NCBI GenBank assembly: GCA_034008185.1 | Contig: CM067084.1 | Span: 68,792,612 to 68,856,611, forward strand | DNA length: 64,000 bases | Origin: Gorsachius magnificus | Lineage: Eukaryota; Chordata; Aves; Pelecaniformes; Ardeidae | Direction of reading: 5' to 3' | Translations under genes and position numbers: made by a program | Notes under the pieces: model-generated | What the model was told of the DNA's origin: nothing | The model's database searches: none | The model's input: only the letters and a program-made list of their open reading frames with translations | Part shown: one piece after another, positions 44,584 to 59,200 of the stretch | Numbering within the stretch: the first letter of the stretch is position 1 | Layout: each line of letters opens with the position of its first letter

Positions 44584-47500
44584 CTTACAAATCTTCAACT
44601 AGGGAGGAAAAAAACTATGGAAGAAAATTATATACCTTTATAGAGAGGACTGTAAAGAGGAGCACGATGCATACAGAACTCTCAGCATAAAATTAAAAAG
44701 AAAACTACAAATACATACTGTTCAAGTTCCACATCTATGTTACTTTCAAGATCAGCTACAGGACAAAAAGTTACTGTTCTCTAATCAGTATTCATATGAA
44801 AGTGTTCAAACTGTAATTCAGGATCCTGAGAGACTGGAACGCTTCTCAGTTCCATCTTTTAAAAATGAGAATTAATTCCATTTCAGTGTTAGCTTTGATG
44901 TAATTCAAGCATTTTTTTTCCAGATTGATTGGTGGGAAATTATTTGCTCCAAGAAATCTTAATATCTGTATGTTTTGGTTTTTGTCTTTCACTATACTCT
45001 TTCTTAGATGACAAACATTTTTTAGGAAAGTCCAACCATTCTATTGAAACACACTTCAAAACATCTGTCTCCTGGGTTTAAGACATACTAGAAATGAGGC
45101 TTACTTTTGAATTTATATTATTCAAAACACAACACGTTGAATGATCCCTTTTGTTTCATGAAGAATTTGGCACAGTGGGTGGGGTGAGAGGGGCAATTTT
45201 TTTAACACAAAATGCAATTGGCAGCAGTTCTTCATTAACACTCATGCAGAATTTTATTTTGCCAAAAGGACAGAAGTGTGTATCACGGGGGAAGATGGGG
45301 CACATAAGGCTAAGAAAATTCATTCCATTTGCTGCAGAAACAAGCTGGCAGGTGAATGCCATTCAGCCAGCCTGTAAGGTGGTCCATCAACAACAAAATG
45401 TAGAAGAAAGAGAGGAATGTGCAGTGTGCCCAAAGTAAGGAGCACTATGTCCCTTGTTCTTTTATCAAGAAATCATGTTACCTAAAAAGGTCTCTTCAAT
45501 GTGAAGGATGCAAGGGAAGCTACTAGTGTTATTACAGATCCATGTCCATGGATGATCAAAGGAGCAACATAAAAGCAAGTGTCAGCTGAAGTATTTTCTC
45601 TTACTTTCAAGGTAAAAGCTGCTGAAGGGAAATCTATTGAAATGTTTTCTTCTGACATGTTGATGGTAATTATCATGGCTGATATTAACCTCATTAAATA
45701 GCCATCAGTGTCTGCTAGAAAAGTGCAGAATGGAGTCCATCCCCACAATCCGTCTAAAGGAAAGAATTCCAATAATGAAAAAGTAAAGTCTTTTGCTTAC
45801 TACTAAACATGAACAGATGCACAGACAAACATAATTTATACTGGAAGTAGGTTTTATCTCTTGCCTACCACTTCGGATTTTCCATAGCTTAATTCTTTCT
45901 CTAATTTTCACCACTCACTGATTAATATTCTATCCAAGTCTGGTATATGGTTCAAGTTGATTTATTTTTAAGAGAATTTTAGCTTTGTCCATTCACCCCC
46001 TTTCTGAAATGAACACAGAGAACCATATTTTGCTTTTCTTTAAAAGAAGCTGCCTTCAACTCTAGCACCTTTCTCACTTGCTGTACCCACTTCACAGCTG
46101 CAAGCTTATGCAAAGAAATCATCACAACCCAAAGTTTGGGCTTCTCTACAAAGGCACAGTCAAAACACGCATGGCACCTGAGCATAAGCCCAAGTTCACG
46201 CTGTCTAAAGAATCAGGTAAAATCAAAGCCAAGTGCTCTACAGCCTCAGCTACAAGCAGCTCTCAGGATCCCAGTTTATTCTATTTGGGTGATAGATTTT
46301 GTACCCAGGTAAAACCAAGTTACCGCCAGTAGTCTGGGCAGAAGGGACACAGGTCACAGAGAGCTTGATCCTCTGTGTGGTAATAAGACCCACCTAGTGT
46401 GTTGCATCAAATTCAGTAAAATGCTAAGAAACCTAAAACAAAAATGGTGTATGATACCAAAACCTTCTTTGGCACGTGGTTCACTCAATGCTGATGCATT
46501 GTGTTTGGGAACAAAGAGAGCTGGGCCAGTACCCATGGAGAAGAAGGAGCAAAAGTGGTGGTGGTGAAGCTGAAAAAGAACTGAAAATGGCTGGGCAGAA
46601 AAGCTGAGTCTGGGAAAAGAGAAAGAGAAAACCACGGAAAGAGGCTACAGTCTGAGATTACACGAGAAGACTAGGCTGGAGATTAGGGTTGGGACACAGC
46701 CAAGAGATGGGCAAGACTAGGAACCTGGGACTGCTGGCAGAGCTCAGTCCGGGAAAAAGCAGCACAGATGAAGGATCCCAGGGGTGAGTAAGTGAGAAGG
46801 AGAGGAGGAGTGCAAGAAGCAAGGGCAGGGAGAGACCTGGGATGAAAGCGGGTCTGACAGGGCAGGACAAAGCACATTCTCGAGGGGTGGGTGAAAGAGT
46901 TGGTGTCCAGTGGGTCGTATTCCCTTTAAGAGACCAGATTTTTCACTGTCCTTCTGGTGTTAGAAAACACTGAATCCTCCAGCAAAGCACATCTTATCTC
47001 ACTCTAATTCCCATGGAGGAATAAAGGGAAGTAAGGGGAAATACAGCTACATTTCTATGGAAATGAAGTATGCGGGGCCTCACCCTGCATGCAGAACCCT
47101 ACTGACTTTTGAAGCTGAAGGCCAGTTTCGGTGAAGCGTAGCAGAAGAGGTCTCCAAGACGCCAGCCTCTTCACCTACATGACACCCATCTACAAGAAGG
47201 GATGGAAGGAGGATCTGTGGAACTACAGGCCTGTCAGCCTGACCTCAGTACCGGGGAAGGTTACAGAGCGGTTCATCCTGAGTGCACTCACCAGGCCTGT
47301 GCAGGACAACTAGGGGATCAGGCTCAGCCAGCATGGGTTCATGAAAGGCAGGTCCTGCCTGACCAACCTGATCTCCTTCTATGACCAGGTGACCCACCTG
47401 GTGGATGAGGGAAAGCTGTGGATGTTCTCTACCTGGACTTCAGCAAAGCCTTTGACACTGTCTCCCACAGCATTCTCCTAGAGAAGCTGGCAGCTCATGG

Positions 47501-50500
47501 CTTAGACAGGTGTGCTCTTCTCTGGGTAAAAAACTGGCTGGATGGTCGAGCCCAGAGAGTCGTGGTCAATGGAATTAAATCCAGTTGGTAGCCAGTTACA
47601 AGCAGTGTGCTCCAAGGCTCAGTTTTGTGCCCAGTTCTGTTTAATATCTTTATCAATGACCTGGATGAGGGGATTGAGTGCACCCTCAGCAAGTTTGCAG
47701 ATGACATCCAATTGGGTGGGAGTGTCAATCTGCTCAAGGGGAGGAGGAGTCTGCAGAGGGACCTGGACAGGCTGGATCAATGGGCCAAGACCAACTGTAT
47801 GATGTTCAACAAGGCCAAGTTCTGGGTCACAACAACCCCATGCAATGCTACAGGCTTGGGGAAAAGTATCTCCTTCTCTGGAGATACTCAAAACCCACCT
47901 GGACACAATCCTGTGCATCCTGCTCTAGGTGAACCTACTTTAGCAGGGGGGTTGGACTAGATGATCTCTAAAGATCCCTTCCAACCCGAACCATTCTCTG
48001 ATTCTCTGATTCCGTGATTAGACCTCACCAGCTCCCAGGAAGATATTTTTCCAAACACATCATTTCAAGACCAGAAGGTGCATTTGTTCACTGTGAAACA
48101 ATCGAAGCACTGTCACAGCAGGGGCTTTTGGTGCCTCCAAACAGGAGGGCAGGAAAGCTGATACCTATGGGCTGCCAGGACTGAGGGAGATGGGAAACAG
48201 GCTGGCAGGAAAGGTTCATTTCATGGAAACCAAGATATTCCCTTGGCACCTTTGGATTTCTGCAAATCTTCATTATCTGACAGAATGTGCTCCCTTGAAA
48301 AAGTTCTACCAGGTCAAAACAAGAAGGCAATCCTGGTTTTCTGGCCTCTTGACAGAGCTAGTGATTTACACACAAAAAATGTTATTAATAGGTGGTTATG
48401 GAAACCCAGGGAAAAGTTAGACAGTGCCAGAAAAAGTAGGATAGGCACAAGAGCCCACAAAAAAACCAGATTGAAAGTGCAAAGGCGAGTTAGCAGACTC
48501 AGTGGAAAACTTCTGATTTTCTTTTTTTTGAAAAAACAACAGTATTTTTCAGAAAGATTTTGTCTCTTCTACGGGGGATTGTTTAATAGCCAGCAATTAT
48601 GGCCAGTGTTTCTGTTATCCAAGTAATGAGAAAAGCAGCATCCCAGATTTATAGCAACAAAGGTTTTTGGGTCCTCAGTAGGATTTAGATGGAAGCATGA
48701 TGTGGTAAAGTCCCTTTGCACTGTCAGCATCCTGTTTTCTCATTTGCTTATCAGCAGTGGGCTTCAGCAAGAGTCCTATCAAATGCACCCATAGAGAAAA
48801 CTTTCCTCTATGGCTGATGGCCTTCCCTTTAATCCTGGATTAGACTGTCCTCAGGCAGAAGAGAGCACCAAACAAGTATTTCTCCCCACTTGGTGTGAGT
48901 TCCCTGATCACATCAGTTGTTGCAAGGGAGGAACCGCCTTCACCTTGGAAGAAAGGTTTTAAAATAAAAGGTCTCATTTGCATGGTAGAAAGACCTCCCT
49001 TCACCTAGTTGCAGTCGAGTGCTACAGACCCTGTCCCTGGGATCCTGAGGCAATCAGAGCCTGCAAGAAGCCTGTGAAGGTCCTCATTGCTCAGATTATG
49101 TACTGTGAATGCTTTGCATTAGAAATCTCATGGGTATGCATTAGTTTTGAATACAAAAAGCAGAACAGAAATGGAGCTTGCTCGCCTTTGATTCCATTTT
49201 CTGTGAAGACTCGATGTTCCCACTTGTTCTTTTATTTGTTTGGGATGATGCATTATTTCAATAGTCAGCATCTGGTCTCAAAAAGCCCAACAGAAACCAT
49301 TTACAAAAGCCAGCAATTCCCAGACTGCAAGTGCCATGGGACTTTGGTACTCTGTGACAGAAAAACATTCCAGCTCATTAAAATACACTGATGGGAAAGG
49401 GAAACCACGGGAAAGTGCAGAGCCCTGGATCCCTCCCAAGGCAGAAGATGCAGCAACAAAACTACACTTACAAAATCCCACAAACATACTGCGCAATAAG
49501 GTGCAAGAGTCCTGTGTCTTGTGAAAAAGAACAGTTGATAGATAGTGATTTGGAACAACTTCCCTGCGAGTAATCAGCAGCCACTTAACCATATGGCGGG
49601 GCTGTGGCTGTGCCCCTGCTCGGGGAGAAGCGACTGCTCAGGCAGCTCAGAGGAGGGACTGGGCACCCAGCTTTGCTCCAGCGGGAGATGAGCACTGGGC
49701 TTGCTGATGCTGTCAGGCCCTAAGCAAAACAGGAGGAGCGTGGGATTCAGGTGTCTTATGCTCTTTTAATCAATGTCTGGATTCAGCAGGAAGGGAAGTG
49801 AAAGAAATCCCAATTTTCTAATCTTCCTTCATGGTGATTTCGTGAGGTTTAATGGATACGTATCCATTATTGATAGTCTTTTAAGTATATCCACGGTAAG
49901 ATTAACTTCCTGCAGTCTTGTATTTTATGCAAGCATTCAGCACTTGTCTCCCTCTAATTTTGATTCCTTTTCTGAAGAACTATTGCAGCTTTTCATCTTG
50001 CTTTATTATACACTTTCATCAAAGCTGAGACATCCACATGGTAAGTAATCCACACGGAGGAAAAATTCCTGGGCACTGCCAACACCCCAGTAGACACTGA
50101 AGGTTCAAGTGCATGACCAGGTAATTTTAATGCCTTGTTTATGATTCTGGCTTGCACTTCAGGATCAAGCATTGAAGAGCCTTGGTTTTGAACACAAATT
50201 GGTAGCTCATAACAGGAGCTCCACCAGCAAGCACACGAACGCATGTCTAGCAGTATGCAGCAGAGTTGGCACATAAATGCTTAGAGGTAAACAACAGGGA
50301 AAAGCTGAGGCAGGGATAAACCCAACAGCCTTTACCTATAGCTGCAGAAATCACCTATTCCTTTTACACACCGCAGCACTGTATGAAATGAGAAGTGCAG
50401 GGTGCCCCCATTTTACCTCTTCCAGAAGCCTGGTGGTTAGAACTCATTCTCCTGAGGCATGCAAATACGCGTGCCTGAGCCTAAGGGGGGTGCTGACCTT

Positions 50501-53500
50501 ACTGAGTGAATGCTATTTAGTGAAAGGTAAGATGAGTCTTCTCTTCAGGCTATGGTTTGAAATACAAGAGTGAGCTGACCCTTCATAAAGAAATTACGAT
50601 GCAGGGTCTGAGTCCCTCCTCCTCTCCTGCGTGGACCAATGCGGGTCTCCACCAGCATGGGTGCTGGCTGGGCTGGAGGAGCCTCCTTCCCCAGTCCCTA
50701 CTCCCTGACACCGTGCAGGGGATTGGGGGGAACACCTCTGCAAAGCCAGACATCCTGGATCTGACCGCTAATGTTTTATTCTGCCATTACACTCTCCTTG
50801 CAAGCCAATATTAATAACACTTTCTTCACTCTGTGCCTGATAATCAAGTGTTCTGATTTCCTGAGTTACCATGCATTCATTATTGTCCTGTGTTCAGCTA
50901 CATTAAATGTCATTTTGGAATTCCGCTGCAAAGGATCTTTTAAGCTCTTTGGAAAAAGGTTAATGACTAGGGAGTAGTTTTCTATTTTTGATATTGTGCT
51001 GGAATCAGCATTTAAGATAGCATAGATGGCTTGGTCTGAATCACACTTTTCTGCTAAGCTCAACAAAGGAAACCAACAGAGAATTGAATTCTTAGGTGTT
51101 TAGGTTTTTTAGTGCACACAGACACAGCTCTCATGTCCTTCCATGTATTCTTAAGTCTGTCAGACTTGCCTAGATTAGATAGCATTTCTAGTTTTCGGCC
51201 TTCGTCTAAAGTGCAAGACAAAACACTTAATGGAAGCTGAAAAGTAATGATGAAAAATATTTTCTTTTCTTGTACTGTTAATGTCAAGTCATTGTGTTTA
51301 CTATTTTTGATTTGCCCTTTTAAAAATCTTAACCTTTTTCATATTATCATTTTTGATATATATCTTCGTGCTTTTTCACAGGTTTTTTTTGGTTTGTTTT
51401 GCTTCTCATGCACGCTGGTTGTAGCCAACTGTTGTAGTCACATGGCAGTGCTCAGAAACATGAATATGGGGGTTGTGGCTCTGACATAAGCGAGGCCTCA
51501 TGGACTGTTTTCTCCCCTGAGCTACATTAAATGAAGAGAATAGCTTTGCTCCTTGACCTCTGCTAGCTCTGGTGCTGTTGACTTCTTCTTCTAGCTTATC
51601 AGGGTCAACAGGAACCTGACATATTCTGTTGCTAATGTCATCTTTCAGAGAAAATTAAAATTCAGCTGTCATTGAAGAACTTTTAGTATTTACAGCAGAA
51701 GAAAGTTTTACTGCTGATTCCCACAGGACCAGGATTTCACCCTCCTTATTGTATGAACCGCATTCTGCCTCAGTAACCTTCTCCCTGAAGTTTAAAAGCC
51801 TAGGAGGAGTTACGATATCCTATAGGAGTGTACGATCTACAGTGCCTAACTAGAAATTGGAAATGGGTGAGGAGAGAATACTAATCTGGAGATGTGGCAT
51901 ATAAGGAGAAGCCAGAGCCCTTGCAGAACTCAGTTTTAGGAGTACAAAGCCCTTTGATGTTTCAGATCCAGCGACTGGTTGCCAAAGAGGAACAGGTAAC
52001 ATGCATAGGAGAGTCTTTAACACTCTCCATTTGATCCCACCACAAAACCCCAGTTTAAACATCACTTGTGAGCTTCGGCTGCATGTAATTTGAAATTGCC
52101 CACTTCCAATGAGAGAGATAGAGAGACTTCTTAATTTTATCAGCAATAACATTCCTCCTATAGTAATCTTGTATCTAGGTAACACTCACATTTTATTCAT
52201 TTTCCATAAGCGTTATGTGGTAGATTGGGAAAATACTGATGAGTCGGTTTGTATTGAGCATAAAACCGAAGCAGAACCAAGAGTCAATACCACCACCAGG
52301 CTAGTTTGTTCTGGGGGTGGATTCCCTCGGAGGATATCATTATATTTTTCAGTATTTTTTGCAGTTCCTACAAAGACTTCTTGGAATAGCAGGTGTCTAC
52401 TTATCACACTTGTTCCTGAAATTTAAATAAATGTTCTGTATTCTAATAATATTCATCCTTACACAGGTTTTGCTAGAATTAATTCTGTATTAATCTTTTA
52501 TTTCTTAGAACTAAAATTCACAATCTTTTTTCACTATAGAGATAAAAAGGTGGGGATGAAAACCAGATATGACAATCTGCAGCAGCCTATGGCAGATATA
52601 ATGCTCCTGATTTAAATCTTTTCATTTCAATGGAAATTCTAAGTATATTATTTCTCAGGAAGTTTCTAGAAGAATACTGGCAGGTTTAGAAATCAAACTT
52701 CCTCAGGAAATAAGTTAAATTATACTTTTTAAAAAAACAATTTTTGTAATTCTTGATTCTTTTTGACAAAGAAAAACTTTGGTGTTTGTCTTTTGGGAAC
52801 AAGAGAAATCAGACTGAGGAAATGTTCAATGTTTTTTGCAGGGTATTTCAAAATTCAGTACATGAGATAATTTAAATAGAAGAATGTCCTACAGAATGTA
52901 AACTATGGTTAGAAAATTTTCTAACTAGTTCCACTACATAATCTCAATAGTTACAAAACTCCAACTCTTTTAAAATTATTCTATGTATTTAGCATACTAA
53001 GATTCAATTGCTTGGTTTATTGCTTAGCAATGTTAGCAATGGTCCACAGGTTCCATAAGCACCTACACTTTTGAAAAAATAGGCTCATTTTCTGCATTTC
53101 ACTCCTTCAAGCTCCTTCTGAGCTAGATGATTGCTGTAATAACTTGGCCCCCTATCACAGCAAATTTACCCTCAGGCTAGTCCTATTAAATTACAATTTC
53201 AGGAGCTGTGTTACACAAGAGACTACAAAAAACATGGGGAAAAGGTCTAGTATTAGATCAAGTCATCAACTAAACAATTTATTTAGAGTGTACATGGGAG
53301 TAACTCAACAGCGCTTCAAGTATTTGGGTGTATATTTTTTCTTTTTTTTTTTTTTGTAATCTGCGAAAGAAAACGAGAATGTAATAAAAAGGTTGGAAAA
53401 TAGTGTTCTTATCCCCCAAAGCTTTATCAGTTATTTATACACCAAAAGCTGGTATTTCTATTGTGGCTTGCATGCTGTAGAGGATCTGCTAGAGACACCA

Positions 53501-55660
53501 CCTAAATCTGCCACACAGTTGACCTTAGATGAACGTAGCCTCAGCCCAAGCTGCCCTGCCAGAGAACGGGACTCTTCTTATCAACATATTAAGTGCTAAG
53601 GGGGAAATATTCAGGATGCCAACATTTGCATCTGGGGGTCTGTTCATCTGCAAGTTTGTTGCTGTCCACATTTGATCCTCCGAGAATGGCTTGCTGTTAA
53701 ACGCCACTCCATTTCAGCCATGACCTATTTTATGGGGACCTTAGGACAAGAGAAGAACAAAATTAGCTTTTAGTTGTAGAGCAAATCAGAAAATCTCTTG
53801 ATTTTTCAGCCCAGGAATTTAAGCCTATATGGAATAAACAGAAAAATAATGTATGCAAGACTTAGATTTAGTCTGTGTCAAAGCTAAATGAGACTTACAG
53901 CTACTAGAAGTTTGGGATTTGGGGACCTGGAAGAAGTAAAGAATGACAGAAATAAAAAATATGGACCTGGAGATTCAGTGTTTTGAAATAAGCCTAAACT
54001 CATTGAATTAGCCACTTAAGAAAATGAGTCGAAATACTGAAATGAACTTCCTGCTGCAATAGACTTTGTAATAGTTTCATCTGAACAATTTATTTGCTCT
54101 GTTTGAGGCTTTTACACAGTTGATTGCTTACTGGGCAGTTTTGCAGTTTAACAGTAAATAGCTGTAGTGGGCTGCATGATTTAATGGCCAAAGAATTCAG
54201 TGCTAACTTAATCTGAGACCAAAAAAGACAGAAAAAAGTTGTGTTTCCATTGTTGGCTGTTGCTATGGCTGAGTTCTACAAATACAGGGGCTAGCATCTC
54301 TCCAAGAACAGTGGTAGCAGTTAGGAGACCCGGCCATGCCAGGCACTTCAGACTGGCTGACAAAATGTTTTTCAAAAAGACAACTGATGACCAGACCCCA
54401 AATTCTCTAAATTGAATGAAAAGCCTCCCAATGTCATTAGGAAATCCTGAATCAGGGTTTTTGTTTCACTATTAAATTTCAAGCAATGGTTGTGGTCTAT
54501 CACATTTCAGAAGGCAGTAATTCTTGGTAAACACAGATTTTTTTCACAATGACCATTTTTGTTCAGGATTCCTCTGCTAGATTTTGGTGGAACCAACTAG
54601 TAGTTAGCCAAAAATACAGTTTTGGTTAAATTAGGTTTGTCCTACTCTTCTATTTGTTTGCAAATACATGGGTAGTGTCATCTAAATCCACAGTAACATT
54701 TAGTAGCAAGAAATGCTCTACTGAGAACTATGATCTCTCTTTCTGGATTGCTATTGTTGCTAGCAATTTCTGAGTATTTCTCATGACCGTTTTAGCAGCA
54801 TTCATCCAGGAATCCATCATCCTTGTTCATATCCCTCATCATTTGCCCTCTTCTGGAACCGTATCCAATTTTTAAAAGGAATTCCAAAAAACATCTGTGC
54901 TACTGAAAACTTTTTCACTGAATATAAATACAGTAATGGAGTTATTCAACTGAATCAGGAAAAAAAAAAAAAGAAAAAAAACACACTAATATTGTAGGCT
55001 GGTTTGGGGGATGATCACGACACTTGAAAAATGACATGTCATTCAGTATCCTAGGAAAAATAATTTGATTTCCCTGCAGAGAAAATAAACCAAAAGAAGA
55101 GCTTTGAGAATTTACCTTTCTCTGTAAAATCAAAAGAATTAAAATAAGAATGAGAGGACAACTATTATATGACAATTCTTGGTCACATCTAAAACTCAGT
55201 TTTAATGACCTGTTGCCACAGAAAACAAATTATTAGAGAAAACCTTTAATAAATTTAGGATCTATAAGTGATAGCAAAATACAGTAGCTTACGTTACTAG
55301 ATCTACTTCCAGAAAATAGAAAATAACAGTCTGTTGTTTCCAGTGCTTTAGATTGCCAGAGAAAATGAAATTTTATCAATGCTCCTTCACCCACTAGTCT
55401 ATCATTTTGGAAACTGCACTTTTTAACTGATGGCAAATATTAAGCAAAATTTACATGACAGGTGCCAAAATATTTTAATAGTGCATCATCTTAGAGATAT
55501 AGATGAATAAGTGAATTCTGGCAAGTGAAAATACTCAAAAAACTGGAAAGATCATGAAAAAAAAAAGGGAGAAAGTGGTCCAGAGGTTAAAGTACAGAGC
55601 TGTTACTCTGTTCTCAGCTCTGCTACTGAGTCCTGGTTTGACCTTTAGCAAACAGATTTG
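44584..55660. other. Intergenic region, no gene recognised (contains one CR1)
   Basis: Apart from the CR1 at about 47140-48018, this stretch is low-complexity-poor, AT-rich sequence with no exon, RNA gene or large repeat that I can recognise. A T-run lies at 53337-53356 and an A-rich run at 54960-54980. A GC-richer patch at about 46.5-47.1 kb is purine-rich on the + strand (aggaga- and gaaag-type words). Confidence 0.7.
47140..48018 (+). mobile_element. CR1 LINE with internal deletion, sense
   Basis: About 0.88 kb covering the central reverse-transcriptase domain, a part absent from the other copies: [57 protein letters not shown] and [12 protein letters not shown], then the catalytic box FADD. 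After [10 protein letters not shown] the sequence jumps at about 47855-47865 directly to the non-coding 3' end (acccacctggacacaatcct...ttggactagatgatc) and the terminal repeat ctctgattctctgattc. Roughly 0.5 kb of the RT C-terminus is therefore missing. In-frame stops near 47311 (QDN stop) and 47589, plus a one-base shift near 47411, make it inactive. The left limit is approximate. Confidence 0.9.
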
Positions 55661-56239
55661 TGTCGTGGTTTAACCCGGCTGGCAACTAAGCACCACGCAG
55701 CCGCTCGCTCACTCCCCCCTCTCCCTCAGTGGGATGGGGGAGAGAATCGGGAAGAAGAAAAAGGTTAGAGCCGAGGGCTGAGATAAAGACAGTTTAATAA
55801 GAGAAAATAATAATAATAGTAATAATGAGAATGATAACAAAATATACAGAATATACAAAATGAATGATGCACAATGCAATTGCTCACCACCCGCCGACCG
55901 ATGCCCAGCCCGTCCCGAGCAGCGGTCAGTACCCGAGCAGCGATCACTCCCCCCGCGACCGACCGACCGACTAAAACCCCCCCCCTCCCGGGCATGATGT
56001 TATATGGTATGGAATAGCTCTTTGGACAGTTTGGGTCCTAGCTGTGCTGTACTCCCAGCTTGTTATGCACCTGGCCGAGCAGGAGAAGCTCAAAAAGTCC
56101 TTGAGCAGTCTGAGCACTACTTGGCAACAACTAAAAACATCAGCGTGTTATCAACATTCTTCTGGCACTAAATCCAAAGCACAGCACTATGCTAGCTTCT
56201 GTGAAGAAAATTAACTCTATCCCAGCTGAAACCAGGACA
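55661..56239 (-). mobile_element. Solo LTR of the same endogenous retrovirus family (copy 2)
   Basis: About 579 bp, TGTCGTGGTTTAACCC at the left and AGCTGAAACCAGGACA at the right. It is alignable by eye along its length with the 20.66-kb copy, including the gcacaatgcaattgctcacc core and the agtttaataa block that holds ATTAAA on the minus strand. Flanking pentamers ATTTG and TTATG match at only three positions, so the target-site duplication has decayed or one edge is misplaced. The GC- and C-rich segment at 55941-55990 is longer than in the other copies. No internal viral genes adjoin it. Confidence 0.9.
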
Positions 56240-59200
56240 TTATGTCATCAGCCTTCCTGGGTGCTAGACCAGACCTTGATCGCTTCAGCTCTCCCTCCAT
56301 AAAAGAAAGAGAATCCTTCCCTGGAAAGCAATCGTGATGATGCATTGCAAGAGATTTAGACACTGTGGTGATAAGCACTGTGCAAAACCAAGCCACGGCG
56401 GGATAAAACTTGTTCTGTCACTCACCAAACTGCTTGGAGGTATTTTTCAAAGTGACATTTTCATATTATTTATTATAAAGAAGGGAAATTTTTACTTCTC
56501 TTTTCAGCTAGCATAGACAGCTATAATACAGTAAGCACAGACAGCTTAGAAATAAGACAGCTAAGAGTAAACGTGTAAACTCTGAGTGATGCCATGAGGT
56601 GCTAAGATTTATATTCAGACCTCTTCCTTTGGTACCCACATGCACTGAGGAGGAAGGTGGCTCCAAGACAGCAGCTCTTGCCAGAGCTAGAGTTGAAGAT
56701 GGACAGACTGCAGAAAAGAGTCGCTTCGAATGGACTTGGCACACTATTATTTATGTCAACTCCTATTTACATAAACAGAAAAAAAAGATGTGCTGCTTAG
56801 CAAATAGACCTGTGGAACTCTGCCAAAGGATGCTGTGAGTGCTAAAGTTACATGGGTACAAGGGCGGAGAAACAGATGAAAGAGAAACCCCCTGAAAACA
56901 TAGAAAACACCCCCAAACGTCAGAAGGCTAGAACAGTTGCAAGCTGGGAAAGGATGATACCCACTTGCCTGGTTCTTGTTTTTCCCTTGTCATTAACTTA
57001 TGGTACCACTGGGGATGTGATGCTGACTTCAAAAGACTTTTGGATGGACCAGTTAAAGCCTTTCTTAAGGCATTTCAGAATAAAATTTCCAGGACACATG
57101 CACTTTCATGTTGCCAAGACCAAAACCTCACCCGGCTCCAAGGAGAGCATTCAAGTTGGTACGCATAGGCTGCCACCACCAAGGCCGGGAGCTTCAGCAG
57201 AGACCTTCATTCCCATTGACTGGTGTCCTATTCTTTCTCTTCTAACACAGGCAGCCCACATTTCTGAAGTCATCCTCTCCTTAGAAATAAGGACACAAAT
57301 TTTTAAAATTTTTTATCAATAGGGAACAGCCTTTATTTGGGAACAAGTATGATTATCCAGTGACGAAAATTTCCATGTCACAGAGAAAAATGCTGCCACC
57401 ATAAACCAGAACAACTGCACATCTCACACAGTATCTGGTGAGTTGTATTTCTCCAGGGTATCATATTTACTTCAGGAGGGAGGATAACAAATATATGACC
57501 TAAACCCACTGATGGTACCTACTAAAAAAACGACAGATACTGTCATCAGCTGACAAATGGAGGAATAGTAGGGAACTACAAGGAACAAGACGTACAGCCA
57601 TCAGAAGCAGAAGCTCTTGCAGTTCATTTTGTGTGTGTCCACTCGTGTATGAGTATAGTTCAGCATGTCCTACAGGAGATCAGGCAAAGTAGCACCTTTG
57701 GATTGAAACGTGCTTCACCTCCGAGATTAACATTCTAATAGAAGGTATTTGCTACAGATAAATGATATAGACTGCAGTTTAATTACGCGATATTTCATAG
57801 CGGACTTCTCTCTCTTTTAATTCCACTAGAGTAATATAGTGCTAATTCGAGCCCTGACCTGACAGTGTGTTCAGAAAAGCTATCAGTCCTATGCTATGAT
57901 CTTGGGAAGACCCGAGTGCCATGGGGTACATGCAGGCACCGGTGTGTGCAAGGGCAGGAGAGAGTTTGGACCTGGCAGCGTCTCTAGAGGGAAAGGCCAC
58001 CCGTGTCACCAGCGGAGCTCAGCAGCATGGCCAGCTCCTTAGTGCAAAGGCTGGACCGGGACCTCAGCCTCTCGCCTCTGTCCAGGGCTTAGGTGCAAGG
58101 TGTGTGAGGGGCTGTGAATGCCTTAGACCTTCCCCTCTGCCCTGTGTCCAGAGGAAGGACTGGAGACCATCTGACCTTTTAGAGCTAAATCCCTGCGCGA
58201 TGTCTGCATCACAAAAAATTAAATTGGTATTAAGAAAAGATGACCACTAATGTTAGAGCAGGGAGCTATGGCACAGATCAGATTCATGCTGTGTTGGGGT
58301 TTTTCTTTTTTTTCCCCTAAAAGGCTCCAGTGATGATGTCATTCAGCAATATCTCTTTGTGATGCCAGCTGGCAAGGACTGCCCAATCAGTTGTAATGTT
58401 TTGTAAAGCTATTAAAAAAACCATAAATAATTTGCCCCCTGATTTGCAAACATTGCCAAGTATAGCATCTCTCACATCTGTCTCTGCCTATGCACATTCT
58501 GAGCCTATGAACACACTTCAGAAGTGTTAAAAAAAGGCCCGCAGACTTTTCTTTCACATCGCATTTATTCTGCATCTTCTCAAGGCAAAAACAAGCACAC
58601 ATTCTCTACCAGCTGGAGTGCACGGTGTTGATTTTGATAGAGCAAATAGATCCAGACAGACAGAGCCATAAACATGTACAAGCACTAAGCAAGGTTCAGA
58701 AGAATGAATGCAGACACCTTGGTATGAGCACCATAGCAACAACCTCCATTAAATCTTTTTAACCCCATCTTAAAGATGTAAAGGGGATGAAAACCATTAA
58801 AACATTTGAAAAGTAAAAGATAAAGTGAAATTTAATTTAACAGTGCTGTTTACCTCTTTCCCTTCACCTGTGGAGAGGAACTCTGTTAAATGAAAAATAC
58901 ATATATTTATCAGTCTGTTTAATGGCATTAAAGTATTTTAGCTGTCTCTTTGGGGAAAAGAGAGGAAATAGAATCATTGCTGCTCTTAGAGGCTCTTTTT
59001 GCTTCCCAAAAGGCAAAATGGGAGCAGACAAAAGAATATCAGAGGTGCTCAGTTCTTGTCCAGATCTGGTAAATCTCAGACTAGGGGAGCACTACACACA
59101 ACGAACTGCGCTTGCTGCCTCTCTGCTTGTGCTGTTGCTAAAGATACCTGGGCTTTTTCTTTTTTACTTTGCTTTCTCCTTCTCTTTTCTTTTCCTTCTT

